From NCBI GenBank assembly GCA_021234155.1, contig JAJEKV010000039.1, positions 2,980,001 to 3,044,000 on the forward strand: 64,000 nt of DNA. Direction: 5' to 3'. The notes beneath the pieces were generated by a model. The model was given only the letters and a program-made list of their open reading frames with translations, did no database searches and had not been told where the DNA came from. Each line of letters starts with the position of its first letter. Within the stretch, counting starts at the first letter, position 1. Position numbers and translations under genes: made by a program. This document shows, in pieces, positions 53,490-64,000 of the stretch. The DNA comes from Isoetes taiwanensis. Its lineage: Eukaryota > Streptophyta > Lycopodiopsida > Isoetales > Isoetaceae.

Positions 53490-53830
53490 ACTGATTTTTC
53501 ATAACGAATTTGTAGTTTTTAGACGCGTTGTATTTCTCATTGTAAAATGAAGTGGGAGAAGAGCTGCCTCGTGTTGTGAAGAGGGGTTTGAATGTGCAAA
53601 GGATTCGGCTTTTTATTACTTTTACTCGAATATTCTCAGTAATGGCAAAAAAAGAGATCATGGCATTCTAAATTGGATCCTTTCGGAGTAAAGATGGACT
53701 TCTTTAAGAGAACTTCCAAGATATCCTCAGCCCCAATATATAAAGCACATCGAGCCATTTTCAGTTGTCATCCCCGCCAGAAAAGGGCGGCATCAATGAA
53801 GGCATATGTACTCAATCCTTGCACTGTAGT
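53490..53830 (-). pseudogene. Partial inverted copy of the kinase-gene 5' region
   Basis: Reverse-complementing 53690-53830 gives a sequence that lines up with 57150-57290: ATCAATGCC(G/T)CCC, a GCCCCAAAAG-like block and ATATATAAA-like block in order. The minus frame at 53661 reads FFAITE, corresponding to FFAIDEKHA at about 57320. It lies 0.3 kb left of LINE 3, while the homologous stretch lies to its right in opposite orientation. Confidence 0.5.
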
Positions 53831-54074
53831 ACAGAAATACTATAGTACAGAAATATTGCAGCAGTAATAGCGTGTTACAATTGCAACATGCTATAGGTAT
53901 TCTTAAACCCAACAATGCACCACTTGGAGGTTCTTCTATAAGGTTAACAAAATGAGGAATTGCTGGCATCATAAGCAGTCAAGAATTCGAGGCATCATAA
54001 GCAGTCAAGAATTTGAGTCTTTGTTGTCTGTGGAATAAAGGGCAATGGAAAGACTACTTTGTTGACCATTTTAA

Positions 54075-56170
54075 ATAGAATAGAATAGAATAGAATATGA
54101 TTTTATCGTCCACGGAGACCAACTGGCCTATGGGACCCAAGTACAAAGAGAGAGCAAAGCCAGTATTACTACCGGGATTAAAAACCCCCCGAAGAAGGGT
54201 TTTTGGGAAAAACCTTAGTAGCAATAAGGATCTTTGACATACTTACGATTATATATATAATCACAAGTGCGGTGAGGTTAATGTCGGACGGGGCATAAGC
54301 GGGTCCAGCGTATCCATTACCTCCACGGAGGTGCGATCCCAACAAGCCCTGAGAGGCTGGTGCTCGGTAGCTCATGCAAGGCACGATGGGGCACAACTAG
54401 CAGAGCATACCGAGCCGGATATGCTCAAATGCGCCGGACAGGCACGAGGGCGTGACTTTCATCCTCAATGGGCGTTGGCGGCATTGGCCGGACTCTGTCC
54501 TCACGCGGCTCCCTAATCCATCTCCCCTGTCTCAATGCGGAGGTGGTGTGCACTGTCTTGAATGGAAGCAATCACCTGCGCTTTTCATGGGTAGATGGGT
54601 GCACGGGTAGTGGTGTGGGCCCCTCGTGAGCATGGGATTAACTTGCGTCGATAATTTGCCACCTTGACATGTGACGGGCCCTCTGCATCCCAAAGCTTGG
54701 CCATGAAGCAAGCATCCAATCTTGCTTCAAGGCGGTAGCGTTCCTTCGGTGTATGCAGCGGTCCACATCTGTGTGCCTGCACATTCCATAGAGAGAACCA
54801 CGGGCTTGCTTGTCTTTCCAAAGAGGCTTTGAGTCATTTCTTGCGGGCCCATCGCCACGCCAAAGCAAGGTTGGGCAGCCGGGCTTCATCCATAGCCACC
54901 ACCTTACGGAAGTAAATAATGTGGCGTTCAGTAGCGAGCCCTCTCGTAATGGAAGGAAGCTTTGTCTCTGGAGCAAGATCTCGATATGGGACCCGTGGAT
55001 TTCCTCCCGGTGCAGGGCCAAGAAGGCCTTACGTACTGCTCTAGATCGTTCCAAGTGGTGAGGGATATAAGCGCCCCCACACTTACGCCCCATAGAGGAG
55101 GACGGTTCAACCAAGGCCACGAACAAGTGTGCTGGTGACCCCATGCATCTGACTACGCCTTGTGTTGTTGTTTTGCATTGCATGAGGGCTTTCCGACTGC
55201 GGTAACCGTAACTTGATGGATGCATCCCAGTGTGTGGTAGTAGAAAACTCAATGCCCAAATACTTATAAGACTGAGCCACCTCCACTACCTGCCCCTGGT
55301 AAGTGAATGAGGGAAGGCGTGGGTGCCGGGATGATGGGACCAGCAGCACCCTTGTCTTGGCCAAGTTAACTCTCATGTCAGTGAATTGGCAGAAAGTGTC
55401 CAAAGCGTCCAGGTGGCGTTGCATGTCCTTCGGGGTATATGCAGCAGATCAACATCATCGGCATATATGAGTTGCGGATTATGTGGTGCATCAACCGGCG
55501 CCTCCCCAGGTGCTCAGCTAGCCATTCTTCTAGCTGGTCAATGTACAAGCCGAAGAGCGTCGGGGATAGAGGGCAGCCCTGGCGTACCCCAATGCTACTA
55601 ACAACGGGCTCCTCGACATTGTGAGGGCGGCCCGGAGCAAGCCTGCGTATATAGTGCGTATATAGCATTCTGCGCAAGTCGGCGGGGTCCCTAGTTGTCT
55701 CAATCTATCCCACAACTTATCCCGAGGCACTGTGTCAAAAGCCTTTGCGAAATCCACAAAGCAACAAGATGCATTCTGGCGTCGATTCCGGCTATCCTCT
55801 ATGAGTGTTCACAGAGTGAAGATATGGTCAATAGTAGAATGCCTGGGCGGAAGCCTTGCACACTGCGAGAGCCCGCACTTCTCCATCCTCGCCCAAAGTG
55901 TCAATCGCCCAGCTCAAGAATCGGCAAGCAACTTGGCAAAGGCGAGCCCGACCATAATGGTGCGATAGTTGGCTGGTACGTGGGGGTCCCCGCTTTGTAT
56001 ATGGGCACAACTCTACCGGTAGTCCAAAGGCGGGGGGAAGCCTTCTTGCAATGCCTGTTGAAGAGTCTTTGAGAACCCAAGGCACCATTGGGGCCGGCCC
56101 ACTTGAGAAGCTTCTGCCTCCATACCATCCAAATCTGCTTTGCCTTCCGTTAGCGGCGTTGCGGCCCATT
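54075..56170 (-). mobile_element. LINE 3: decayed non-LTR retrotransposon
   Basis: On the minus strand the 3' end reads GGTCCCATAGGCCAGTTGGT, then CTCCGTGGACGATAAAAT and an ATTCT-repeat tail (54075-54098). Upstream come the C-terminal region and the RT in order. A truncated second copy of this 3' end is at 21146-21228. The sequence is GC-richer than LINE 1 and LINE 2 and contains many frame faults. Confidence 0.8.
55107..56169 (-). pseudogene. LINE 3 reverse transcriptase
   Basis: Pieces in order: LKWAGPNGALGSQRLFNRHC and GRVVPIYKAGTPTYQ (56130-55950), DFAKAFDTVPRDKLWDRLRQ (55757-55690), SIGVRQGCPLSPTLFGLYID (55600-55540), an AYADDVDLLH-like catalytic block near 55450, then MQRHLDALDTFCQFTDMRVN and AQSYKYLGIEFSTTT (55424-55240). 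The blocks match LINE 1 and LINE 2. At least four frame changes are needed. Confidence 0.75.
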
Positions 56171-56429
56171 ATGACATCCCTTCAAGTAATGACCCGGTGC
56201 TAGGCACGTCTGCGGAGAATGCTGGTGCCCGGCTTCCCATTGGGTCATCAAAGTGCTGCAAAGTATCTCACCCATTGTTCGGGTAATATTTCGTGGGCGT
56301 GTGGGGCTTACTCAAGACCTTTCTCCGAAGGCCCTAGGGTGGCGGTCTAGAAGACCAAACATCATTCTTTGGTGCTACGCAAGGTACACGGCTTTCTTGG
56401 TCTTGAGAAAGGGGCGGTATTGATTGACG

Positions 56430-58580
56430 GCCTGTGGGGCGAATGGTGGGGGTCCGGCACTTGGCGGAGCCATCGTTTCAACTCCGACATTCGTCATCGA
56501 ACCCGGTGATTGCGAGGGAGCATTTTCAAGGTTCAAAATTTGGAAAGAAAGACAAGCAACTCAAAGCTTTTGCGAGGTGGGCATCGCCATCTTGCGGATC
56601 TGAAACCAAATTGAGACATTCACAAACTTTGGACATGGTCGAATGCATTGTGCAATTGCTTGCAATGTTTAAAGGAAGGGGGCCTTTCCTTGTGCCTATG
56701 CCTAGGCAATGTATGGAGATGTATATGAAGAACTTCTTAGAGTTTTATCTATTGCTATCCACACACTCCGAAGAAGTAGCTAAGGAGTTTCATGATATTT
56801 GCTGATATTTGCTCTCCACCAAATGCAAACTCAAATCCACATAATTTTTTCACGGAAATTGAAGAAGTAGAAGCGACAAGTGACCAAGTGACGTGACATA
56901 AAGTTTTTCATGGAAATTCAAAAATCAGAAGCGATGTGCAAGCATAAGAAGAAAGATTTGCTGAAGGAATTAGTTCTACTATTTGGTGGTCCATATGGGA
57001 TAAAAAGAAAGATTTGCTTAAGGAAATAGTCTCACTATGTGGTGCTCTTCTTTGGCAATTAAAACATCGGAAAGAACGAACGCAACTTGAAAGGTGCCAA
57101 ATCCCATCAATTGCAGATGAGGATGACATAGTTCAATATATTCTAGCATTGATTGATGTGCAAGATGCCTTCATTGATGCCACCCTTTTGGGGCGTGGAC
57201 AACCATTGAAAAGGACTCGATATGTTTTATATGTTGAAGGTGATAATATTTTGGAGATTCTCTTAGGAGTCCATCTATTCTCACGAAGAATCCGATCTGG
57301 AAGGCCATGACCGCTTTTTTGCCATTGATGAGAAGCATGCAAAGAGCAAAAATTGGAAATATTTGACTACACCGAGACTACATGCAAGTAAGTGCTTAAT
57401 TTTCACTTTTCATCATTACTGGCAGCACATTTGAGTTTGGTGAGATTATTGATGACGAAGAAAGGTATTTTTAGATGATGAACAATTTGATAGACTACAC
57501 GCAGTGGTAAGTGCTTATTCTTCACTTTTCATCATTATTGGCAGCACATCTGAATTTTGTGAGATTATTGATGATGCAAAAAGGTACTTTGAGATAGTGA
57601 ACAATTTGATAGGCATGCTTGTAAAGATTAGACCCTTACATTATTCATGGAAGAACTTGCTGAAGACATTTTATTGTACATCAAAAGAAGTAAAAGCAGA
57701 TTTTAGTCGGCTCCAGGGGGACCTTACACCCACTTATGAGAAAGCCAAGAATGAACCAATTGAGACCTTAAAGCAGGATATACGGAGGGAAGGACTAATC
57801 GCATGCATTTAGACAAATCTTTTTTTTTTTTTTTAATGTTAGAGGATGCATCCAGTTACATACGTTATTAACGAAGGGGATTTTGAAGTAAAGAAATGTT
57901 TGGGAAGAGGAAGTTTTGTTGACGATGATTTTAAAGTTGAATACAAAGTATTAACGAAGTTAACGGCTGCATATTTCACCCACGTAGTATGGATATTAAG
58001 TCACTCAGAACTTAAAACCAGAATAGATTAGAGACAATAAGAAAAAATTTAATTTAGCTAGTCCATTTTCCCTGGAAAATTCAATTGACATTATGCTCGA
58101 CATTGCCAAGGGAATGAGGAGTTTACATAGCCGTGTTGTGATTCCTGTGATTCATAGGAACACAAACTTAATATGGATCCATAGAATTCATATCCTTCTA
58201 ATTTACTGGTGAAGCATAGGAAGGATGGCAATTTGACTGTCAAACTTGCTAATCTTGGCACATGTAAACTTAAAAACTGAAAAATACCCACAGACTATAG
58301 AGGTAGAATGTTGTACATGGCCCCAGGTTGCAGATAGAGGTAAATACTTATGAGGTGGATGCATCTAGCTTTGGTATTGTCTGCATATAAATCCTTACAG
58401 GAAGGTCACCTGGCAGAGTTATGCAGGAACTTTTAAGGGCAGGCCAAATGCCTCTTTTACCTGAAGGCAACCCTGAAAAGCCATCAGGAAGGCAACTGAT
58501 AAAGAAACAGTATAAAGTCTTGGGCTTTTACTTGATGCATTTCCCAAAGAACGTGGATGACATAAAAACTGCATTTCACT
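56430..58580 (+). pseudogene. TKL-type protein kinase gene, decayed
   Basis: The 5' part is unassigned but consistently coding-like: PMPRQCMEMYMKNFLEFYLL (56700), LALIDVQDAFIDATLLGRGQ (57150), YVLYVEGDNILEIL, FFAIDEKHAKSKNWKYLTTP, ASKEVKADFSRLQGDLTPTY-like at 57690. A kinase domain follows from 57850: VINEGDFEVKKCLGRGSFVD (glycine loop), HVVWILSHSEL, IDIMLDIAKGMRSLHSR with VIHRN near 58085-58160 (catalytic loop with Asn in place of Asp), and MQELLRAGQMPLLPEGNPEK (58421), the usual end of TKL kinases. The activation loop and much of the C-lobe are broken. Such kinases with long N-terminal regions are common in mosses, lycophytes and ferns. Confidence 0.6.
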
Positions 58581-60365
58581 GCATTACTAGCCCGGGTAGC
58601 AATGTGTGCCCAAATGTGGCCGGGCATAAGTTACTTGTATAAACTTTGGATGATCTAATGCCAAACCACGCACACGCGTGGGCATCTCTCATTGAATAAG
58701 CATCATTCTGATTTTGGATATATAGGCTGTGGAACAAGAACTTGATAATGCTAAGCATAAGTAGTTATTTATTACATTGGGGTAAATCGAATGGCAATTA
58801 TTCTATGGGAGGCACTGCGATGTGCTTACAGTAGGGCATAGATTGTCCGTTGTAGTTTTTGTATCCCATATGGCTTGCTACATTATTGTGATAGAGAAGG
58901 TAAGCTATTTTAATCATTTTTTCTTGGTGGTGTTCATGAAGAATGTAAGAATCTAAAAAAAGAACTTGGCGCTTATAATCATAAACTGCTTGGGCATCGT
59001 GCTGAAGTTGGAAGGGTATGTCCAGTTTCTATCACACACAAAGATTGTGAAAGTTGCAAGGGAAAACCTATATCTGGTCAAGTTATAAGTATTCTGTGCT
59101 TGTTCTATTGTTAGGCCCCTTTGTTAAATTTAACGTTTAATTTGTGGAAGTTATCTTATTACTGAAGTTGGTAGATTTAATCATTAATTTCCTTTCTAAG
59201 TTGAAACAATATAATTTATAGTCATGTTAGAAATCTAGACCAAACTGATCTGCTGCATCTCATGATAAGTTATGTCTTTGTTCTGTTTCTTTTGGCTAAT
59301 TGTAGAGATATGTTAGGTGCGCCTTTTACAGGTTTTGCCATGTTATGCAGAGATTTTGATGGCTATTTTAGTCTCGAACAGAATTCAACCCTTTTTTGTT
59401 ATGTGACAACTGAAGTTCAATGAGTGGCTATTGTAAGATTTTTTCTGCCATGGTATCAAGCTTGATAACTTAAGTGATCTAGGTATTTTTGTCATCTTCA
59501 ATTGATGTTATTGCCAATGTTGTGAATATTATGCTGGAAAACTCATTTCTTATGGAGAGCGCCACATTTATATTCGACATGAGCTGTCATTTAGTGGCTT
59601 CACCCCCTTTTTTTTAAGTATTTTTCATGTACCACGTACTCACGTGCTCGAATCTGATATGATGCCTTCTATAATACGATATGCTTTTCAATACAGGTGC
59701 AGCAAGATCTTTTTCAAGTGTGGCTCCATCTTTGACAACAACTTGCCTAGACCACCATTGTTAGAGAGCTGAGTAAGATATGCTCCTCATGCGTGTTCCT
59801 GTCGATGGCAGTGACCATGTTGAAAGTTCTGATGCCTTATATACACTTCGCAGTATTGACCTTTTGTATGAACCAGCTTGATATGGACTAAGAACCCTTC
59901 TTATATATAGACATGAGTATTATAAATTGTGTAAACTTGCCTGATTGAATTGGAACACCTACAACACAGCTACCAATCAACCCTTCATGATTCATTCATC
60001 AAAGCATTATCCCAGATTTATGTGTCTATCATCTTGTTATACAAGACCAAGGTGTATGTTGCAGGGCATAAGAATCCTCTTCATATAAAATCCAAGTACA
60101 TACAATGGAGCTCAAGACCTGACCTGCACAACTACATGGAATCTGATCTACATTTTGTTGTATTTCCAAACTCAAAATCAAAGCCTCATTATAGTTTATT
60201 AACCAATTTCAGATGCCACAAATATTAAAGAAACGGAGGATCGATGTGCAACTGTAATCAATATAACTATGCACAATCAATATAACTATGCATAGATAAC
60301 CAATAAATCTTTTATAACTAGTAATGGTACCCAGCCTTGCTGGGCATAAATTAGGAACCTTTAAT
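58581..60365. other. No gene recognised
   Basis: AT-rich sequence. GGGCATAA occurs at 58622 and 60344, and a CKNLKKELGAYNHKLLGHRA frame at 58945 is coding-like but unassigned. Confidence 0.3.
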
Positions 60366-62275
60366 TTCTTTCTTTTTTTATTCTCCCTTTTTTTTTCTAA
60401 CCCCCTTCTCCCTCCCTTTGCCTTCCCTTTCCCCTTCCCCTTTTTTTCTTTCTCTTTTTCTTATGAGCTTTTTCCCTTCCTTTTTATCTTTCCCCGCTCT
60501 TCCCATTTTTCCACTACTCTCTTTCCCTTTCCTTTTCCCCTTCCTCTTCCTTTTCCTTTTCTCTTTCCCGTTTCTCATGCTACCGTCAAGTTCTTGTTTG
60601 CTTACCTTTTCATGTGCCCTTTTCTTCCTTTCCCCACCCTCTTCCTCTTGATCACGTGCCCTTTTCCCCATCTCTTTTCCCATTTCTCTCTCCTCTTTTC
60701 CTCATGCTCTTTTTGCTTTCCCTTCTCCTTTTTCCGCTTCCCTTTTCCTTTCAATTTTCCATTCCCTTTTCATACTTTCCCCACCCTTTTGCTTTGCGAT
60801 GTTCCCTTTTTCCCTTTCCTTTCTCTTTCCCCTTCCTTTACATTTTCCCTTTCCCGTTCCCTTTCGCTTTTCATATGCCTCTTTCCATTCCCTTTTCTCA
60901 ACCTATCCTCTTCCCCTTTTTCCCCTTTCCACTTTCTCCTTTCTTGTTTTTTTTTTCTTTTCCCTTTCCCATACTCTTTTTCCCTTTCTTTTTTCTATTT
61001 CCTCACCCTTTCCCTCTTCCTTTTTTTCTCATGCCCTTTTCTCCTTCATCTTTTCCTCTTTTCCTATTCCTTGCTCCCTACCCTTTGTCTATTCTACTTT
61101 CCCCCCCACCTTTTTCCTCATTTTTCCATCCTTTCCCTCTTCCTTTTTCTCGATGCTCTTTTTGCTTTCCTTTTTCTCTTTCTTCACCCTTTCTCTTTTC
61201 CCCTTTTTTCCGCCCTTTCCTTTTTGTCTTTTTTCGTTTCCTTTTCCCAAGTTCTCTTTTTTCCTTTTCCCCTCTCTTTTCCTTTTTTACTTTTCTTTTT
61301 CCCATAGACTTTGCAACCTTTTCTTATTTTTCCTTACCTTTTTTCTCCTTTTCTCACCTTTACTTCTTACCCTTCTCGCGGTACTCTTTTTCCGTTCCCT
61401 TTCCCCCTCGCCTATTCTATTCCTTTTTCTATTTTCTTTTATCTTTCCATTTTCCTTTTCTCCTTCTCTTTCCTTTTTCCTCTTACCTTTCTTTTTATTC
61501 CTTTTCCCTTTTCCTTTTCCTTTTCCCTTTTCCTTTTTTTTTTTTCCCTTTCATCGTTTTTCCTTTTCCCTTCCCCTCTTCCTTTTCCTTTTCCCTTTTT
61601 TCCCTTTCATCGTTTTTCCTTTTCCCTTCCCCTCTTCCTTTTCCCTTTTCCCTTTCATCGTTTTTCCTTTTCCCTTCCCTCTTCTTTTTCCCTTTTCCTT
61701 TTCCCTTTCATCATTTTTCCTTTTCCCTTCCCCTTTACCTTTTCCCTTTTTTCCTTTTCCCTTTTTCCTTTTTTTCATCGCTTTTTCCTTTTCCCTTCCC
61801 CTTTTCCTTTTCCCTTTTCCCTTTTCCCTTTCATTATTTTTCCTTTTCCCTTCCCCTTTTCCGTTTCCCTTTTCTCTTTTCCCTTTCATCGTTTTTCCTT
61901 TTCCGTCCCCTTTTCCTTTTCCCTTTTCCCTTTTTCCTTTTTCCGTTTTCCCTTTTCCCTTTCATCTTTTTTCCTTTTCCCTTCCCCTTTTCCTTTTCCC
62001 TTTCCCTTTCATCATTTTCCCTTTTCCTTTTCATCGTTTTTCCTTTTCCCTTCCCCTTTTCCGTTTCCCTTTTCCCTTTTCCCTTTCATCGTTTTTCCTT
62101 TTCCCTTTCCCTTCCCCTTCCCCTTTTCCCTTTTCCCTTTTCCTTTTCCTTTTCCTTTTCCTTTTCCTTTTCCTTTTCCTTTTCCTTTTCCTTTTCCTTT
62201 TCCTTTTCCTTTTCCTTTTCCTTTTCCTTTTCCTTTTCCTTTTCCTTTTCCTTTTCCTTTTTCCTTTTCCCTTTC
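60366..62275. repeat. Polypyrimidine tract of 1.9 kb ending in a pure (CCTTTT)n array
   Basis: The plus strand is almost entirely C and T. The first kilobase has degenerate units containing CTCATG, such as CCTCATGCTCTTTTTGC near 60698 and CTCGATGCTCTTTTTGC near 61150. From about 61550 a 45-70 bp higher-order unit repeats CCCTTTCATCGTTTTTCC, TTTTCCCTTCCCC. From about 62130 to 62258 it is a pure hexanucleotide CCTTTT array. The very long open frames over it (up to 558 codons, rich in Phe, Pro, Ser, Leu) are a by-product of the composition. Confidence 0.95.
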
Positions 62276-62698
62276 ATATTGAAGCCATAGTCAAGATGAA
62301 ATTTTAGTTGAAGACACGCACACATCATCTCCACCATTGGTCAATCAAATCCTCGACCGTCCAATTTAGGGTGCGGTCCATTACACAACATTATAATATA
62401 AGATAAAATGTGTCTTTTGCATGCTGAATACGTTTACTCCTCTTGCTCCGGAGAATGAATAAGGGCTTTTGATAACCAGGACATATCCAAGGAAGCTTGC
62501 ATTGGTTTTTCAAATCGAATGGGGTTGATGTAACCCCCATGATACAACATAATGATGCAACATAATGAGAAGCAGAAACAGAGCTGGAGCTGTGGTTATG
62601 GAGAATAAATAAGAGTGCATGAACGTCATCGACGGGGCTCGCCCAGCAACATGGATGACCTAAAAATTGATGGCCATATCAAGTTTAGACTAGTTTTT
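62276..62698. other. No gene recognised
   Basis: Unassigned sequence after the polypyrimidine tract. Confidence 0.3.
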
Positions 62699-62850
62699 GA
62701 CATATTTTGGGCATATACTAGCATATACTTGAAATATACCAAAAACCCTAATAAGCCCAGACATATTTTGGGCATATACTAGCATATACTTGAAATATAT
62801 CAAAACCCTAATAATTTGGGCAACCCAAAAATTATGTCCTTGCTTTTTTG
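62699..62850. repeat. 62-bp tandem pair of the dispersed repeat also at 20949
   Basis: GACATATTTTGGGCATATAC, then TAGCATATACTTGAAATATA and CCCTAATAA occur twice (62699 and 62760). They are followed by TTGGGCAACCCAAAAATT. The reverse complement matches 20949-21045. Confidence 0.75.
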
Positions 62851-63168
62851 CCTTAGAAACTAACAATAGTATTTTCTGAGACCGAGATATTACTATTGTT
62901 AGTAATATAATACCCATTTGGCAAAAGCCTCTAGACAATCCAATATTGGATGGAGCAACATATAACGACAATACAGTTACACGCAGTGTGACTATTTAGC
63001 ATGATTATTTGTCACAATGCAACTCCATGTTTATGGGAATTATAAAGGAAATACTACCAAAATGCCATTGCATTAAGCCTAATGGTTAAAAAGCCCTATA
63101 CCTTCAAAACTTATCTCAAAACCCTCGGTCAACCAAAATACACTTTACTATAAGAATCTTATAGCGTA

Positions 63169-63290
63169 ATGTCCCTATAGTTTATAGAATGCCTCCGAAT
63201 CACCATCTTATAGAGACAAAGGATTAAATGTCCCTATAGTTTTTTTTTTAGAATGCCTCCGAATGACCATCTTATAGAGATAAAGGATTA
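63169..63290. repeat. 60-bp tandem duplication
   Basis: ATGTCCCTATAGTTT, AGAATGCCTCCGAAT, ACCATCTTATAGAGA and AAAGGATTAA occur at 63169-63227 and again at 63228-63290, with a T run expanded in the second unit. Confidence 0.9.
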
Positions 63291-64000
63291 AGATGAAGGG
63301 AGGGGAAAAGCCTGTTGAAGACCCCAAGATGAATCAAGCCACCAGAAGATGAAATTGTTGGCTCCCCCATAGTTATTGAAAGAGGGCCGAAATTGATGAG
63401 CCCAAATTTGACCCCTGATTTGAAACAAAATTAAAACAAAACTTACATAATTAGAGAGAGCTCTGGACAAGCTTTCCAACGAGCCAAAAAACGAAAAAAA
63501 GAAAAGAAAAAGAGATCGGATGCAAAAGTTATTCCAAAGCCTAGCTTCCTCGCTCACAGCCATACTCAAAAGCGCCTCTCATGAGCGGCATCCTGCTCCA
63601 TGTCACCCGTTTGAATCAACATATTATTGCATGTATTGTACATTTATTAAAGTTGTCACATATAGATGCATGATGTCAAAAACCTTTGTTGTTTCTCTTT
63701 TTTGGAGGTCCCTATGTTCACATGTATGAGCTAATCATTACAATCAATTCACACTATGTACTTGTTTTAGATGCTGGCTCACTATGTTATGCCACCTTAT
63801 AGTGTCGTCTTTTTAAGTTCTATGCATGATTTGTTCCAAGTTAAAACAAGTTTCTTGGCTGAAGTGTGGTTTTGCTTCGTTCTACAGTTGAGAATATAAG
63901 TGTAAAGTTTAGACTCCTACTTCAATAATATTTGCAACACTGATATGAATGACTTGTACTTCATTGCAAAATTTAGCAACTTTGTTAGATAAATCCAAAG
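63291..64000. other. No gene recognised
   Basis: AT-rich, no conserved frame or repeat seen to the window end. Confidence 0.3.

Noticed and set aside
54160-54560. Separate gene in the GC-rich stretch left of the LINE 3 RT
   Set aside because: Position and frame scatter fit the degraded C-terminal and 3' part of LINE 3; no independent motif was found.
60324-62307. Very long open frames (up to 558 codons) rich in Phe, Pro, Ser and Leu
   Set aside because: They lie in a C/T-only tract where stop codons cannot form in the plus-strand frames; all three frames are open together, so this is composition, not coding.

Overview
The window looks like nuclear DNA of a land plant, most likely a transposon-rich seed-free lineage such as a fern; that last step is inference. 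The plant assignment rests on GT-AG spliced exons of plant-type proteins (SGF29-like Tudor protein, RFI2-like RING protein, F-box protein, TKL-type kinase), an acidic ribosomal P2 tail, a Ty1/copia element primed by initiator tRNA-Met, and hAT, CACTA, MULE, PIF/Harbinger and LINE remnants. There are no operons and no bacterial signals.

Layout. 0-2.9 kb: a short field of alternating GCAAATAG/CTATTTGC motifs, a ribosomal P2 remnant and CpG-rich degenerate repeats. 2.9-9.5 kb: one hAT transposon inserted into another of the same family, with 16-bp terminal repeats and an 8-bp target duplication still readable. 9.8-18.6 kb: a 34-bp minisatellite, MITE-like elements, and two related LINEs in tandem; the first is interrupted by a 196-bp CACTA MITE with a clean ATG duplication. 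18.9-21 kb: an HSP70 remnant and an intact F-box ORF. 21.1-26.4 kb: a Ty3/gypsy pol carrying a LINE 3' fragment and a complete-ended but internally deleted copia element. 27-33 kb: MULE, SGF29-like gene remnant, LINE ORF1 and a PIF/Harbinger pair.

33.4-41.3 kb is the unusual part. It is richer in GC and CpG than its surroundings and carries about twenty copies of a perfect or near-perfect palindrome (core TCTCGACTCGCGAGTCGAGA). Some copies lie inside introns of a minus-strand multi-exon gene whose last exon encodes an FCP1/NIF-like HAD phosphatase domain with an altered catalytic motif. Upstream of that gene there is a long miRNA-like foldback and an array of five larger hairpins. Their arms differ between copies but stay complementary, which is a covariation pattern. 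This island is the best candidate for something undescribed.

41.3-64 kb: minisatellites, decayed transposase fragments, a two-exon RING gene, a third LINE on the minus strand, a decayed kinase gene with an inverted partial copy, and about 1.9 kb of almost pure pyrimidine on the plus strand. Most protein-coding remnants are frameshifted. Only the F-box ORF, the RING gene and the 332-codon orphan ORF have long uninterrupted frames. Coordinates of decayed features are approximate, because no alignment could be run.
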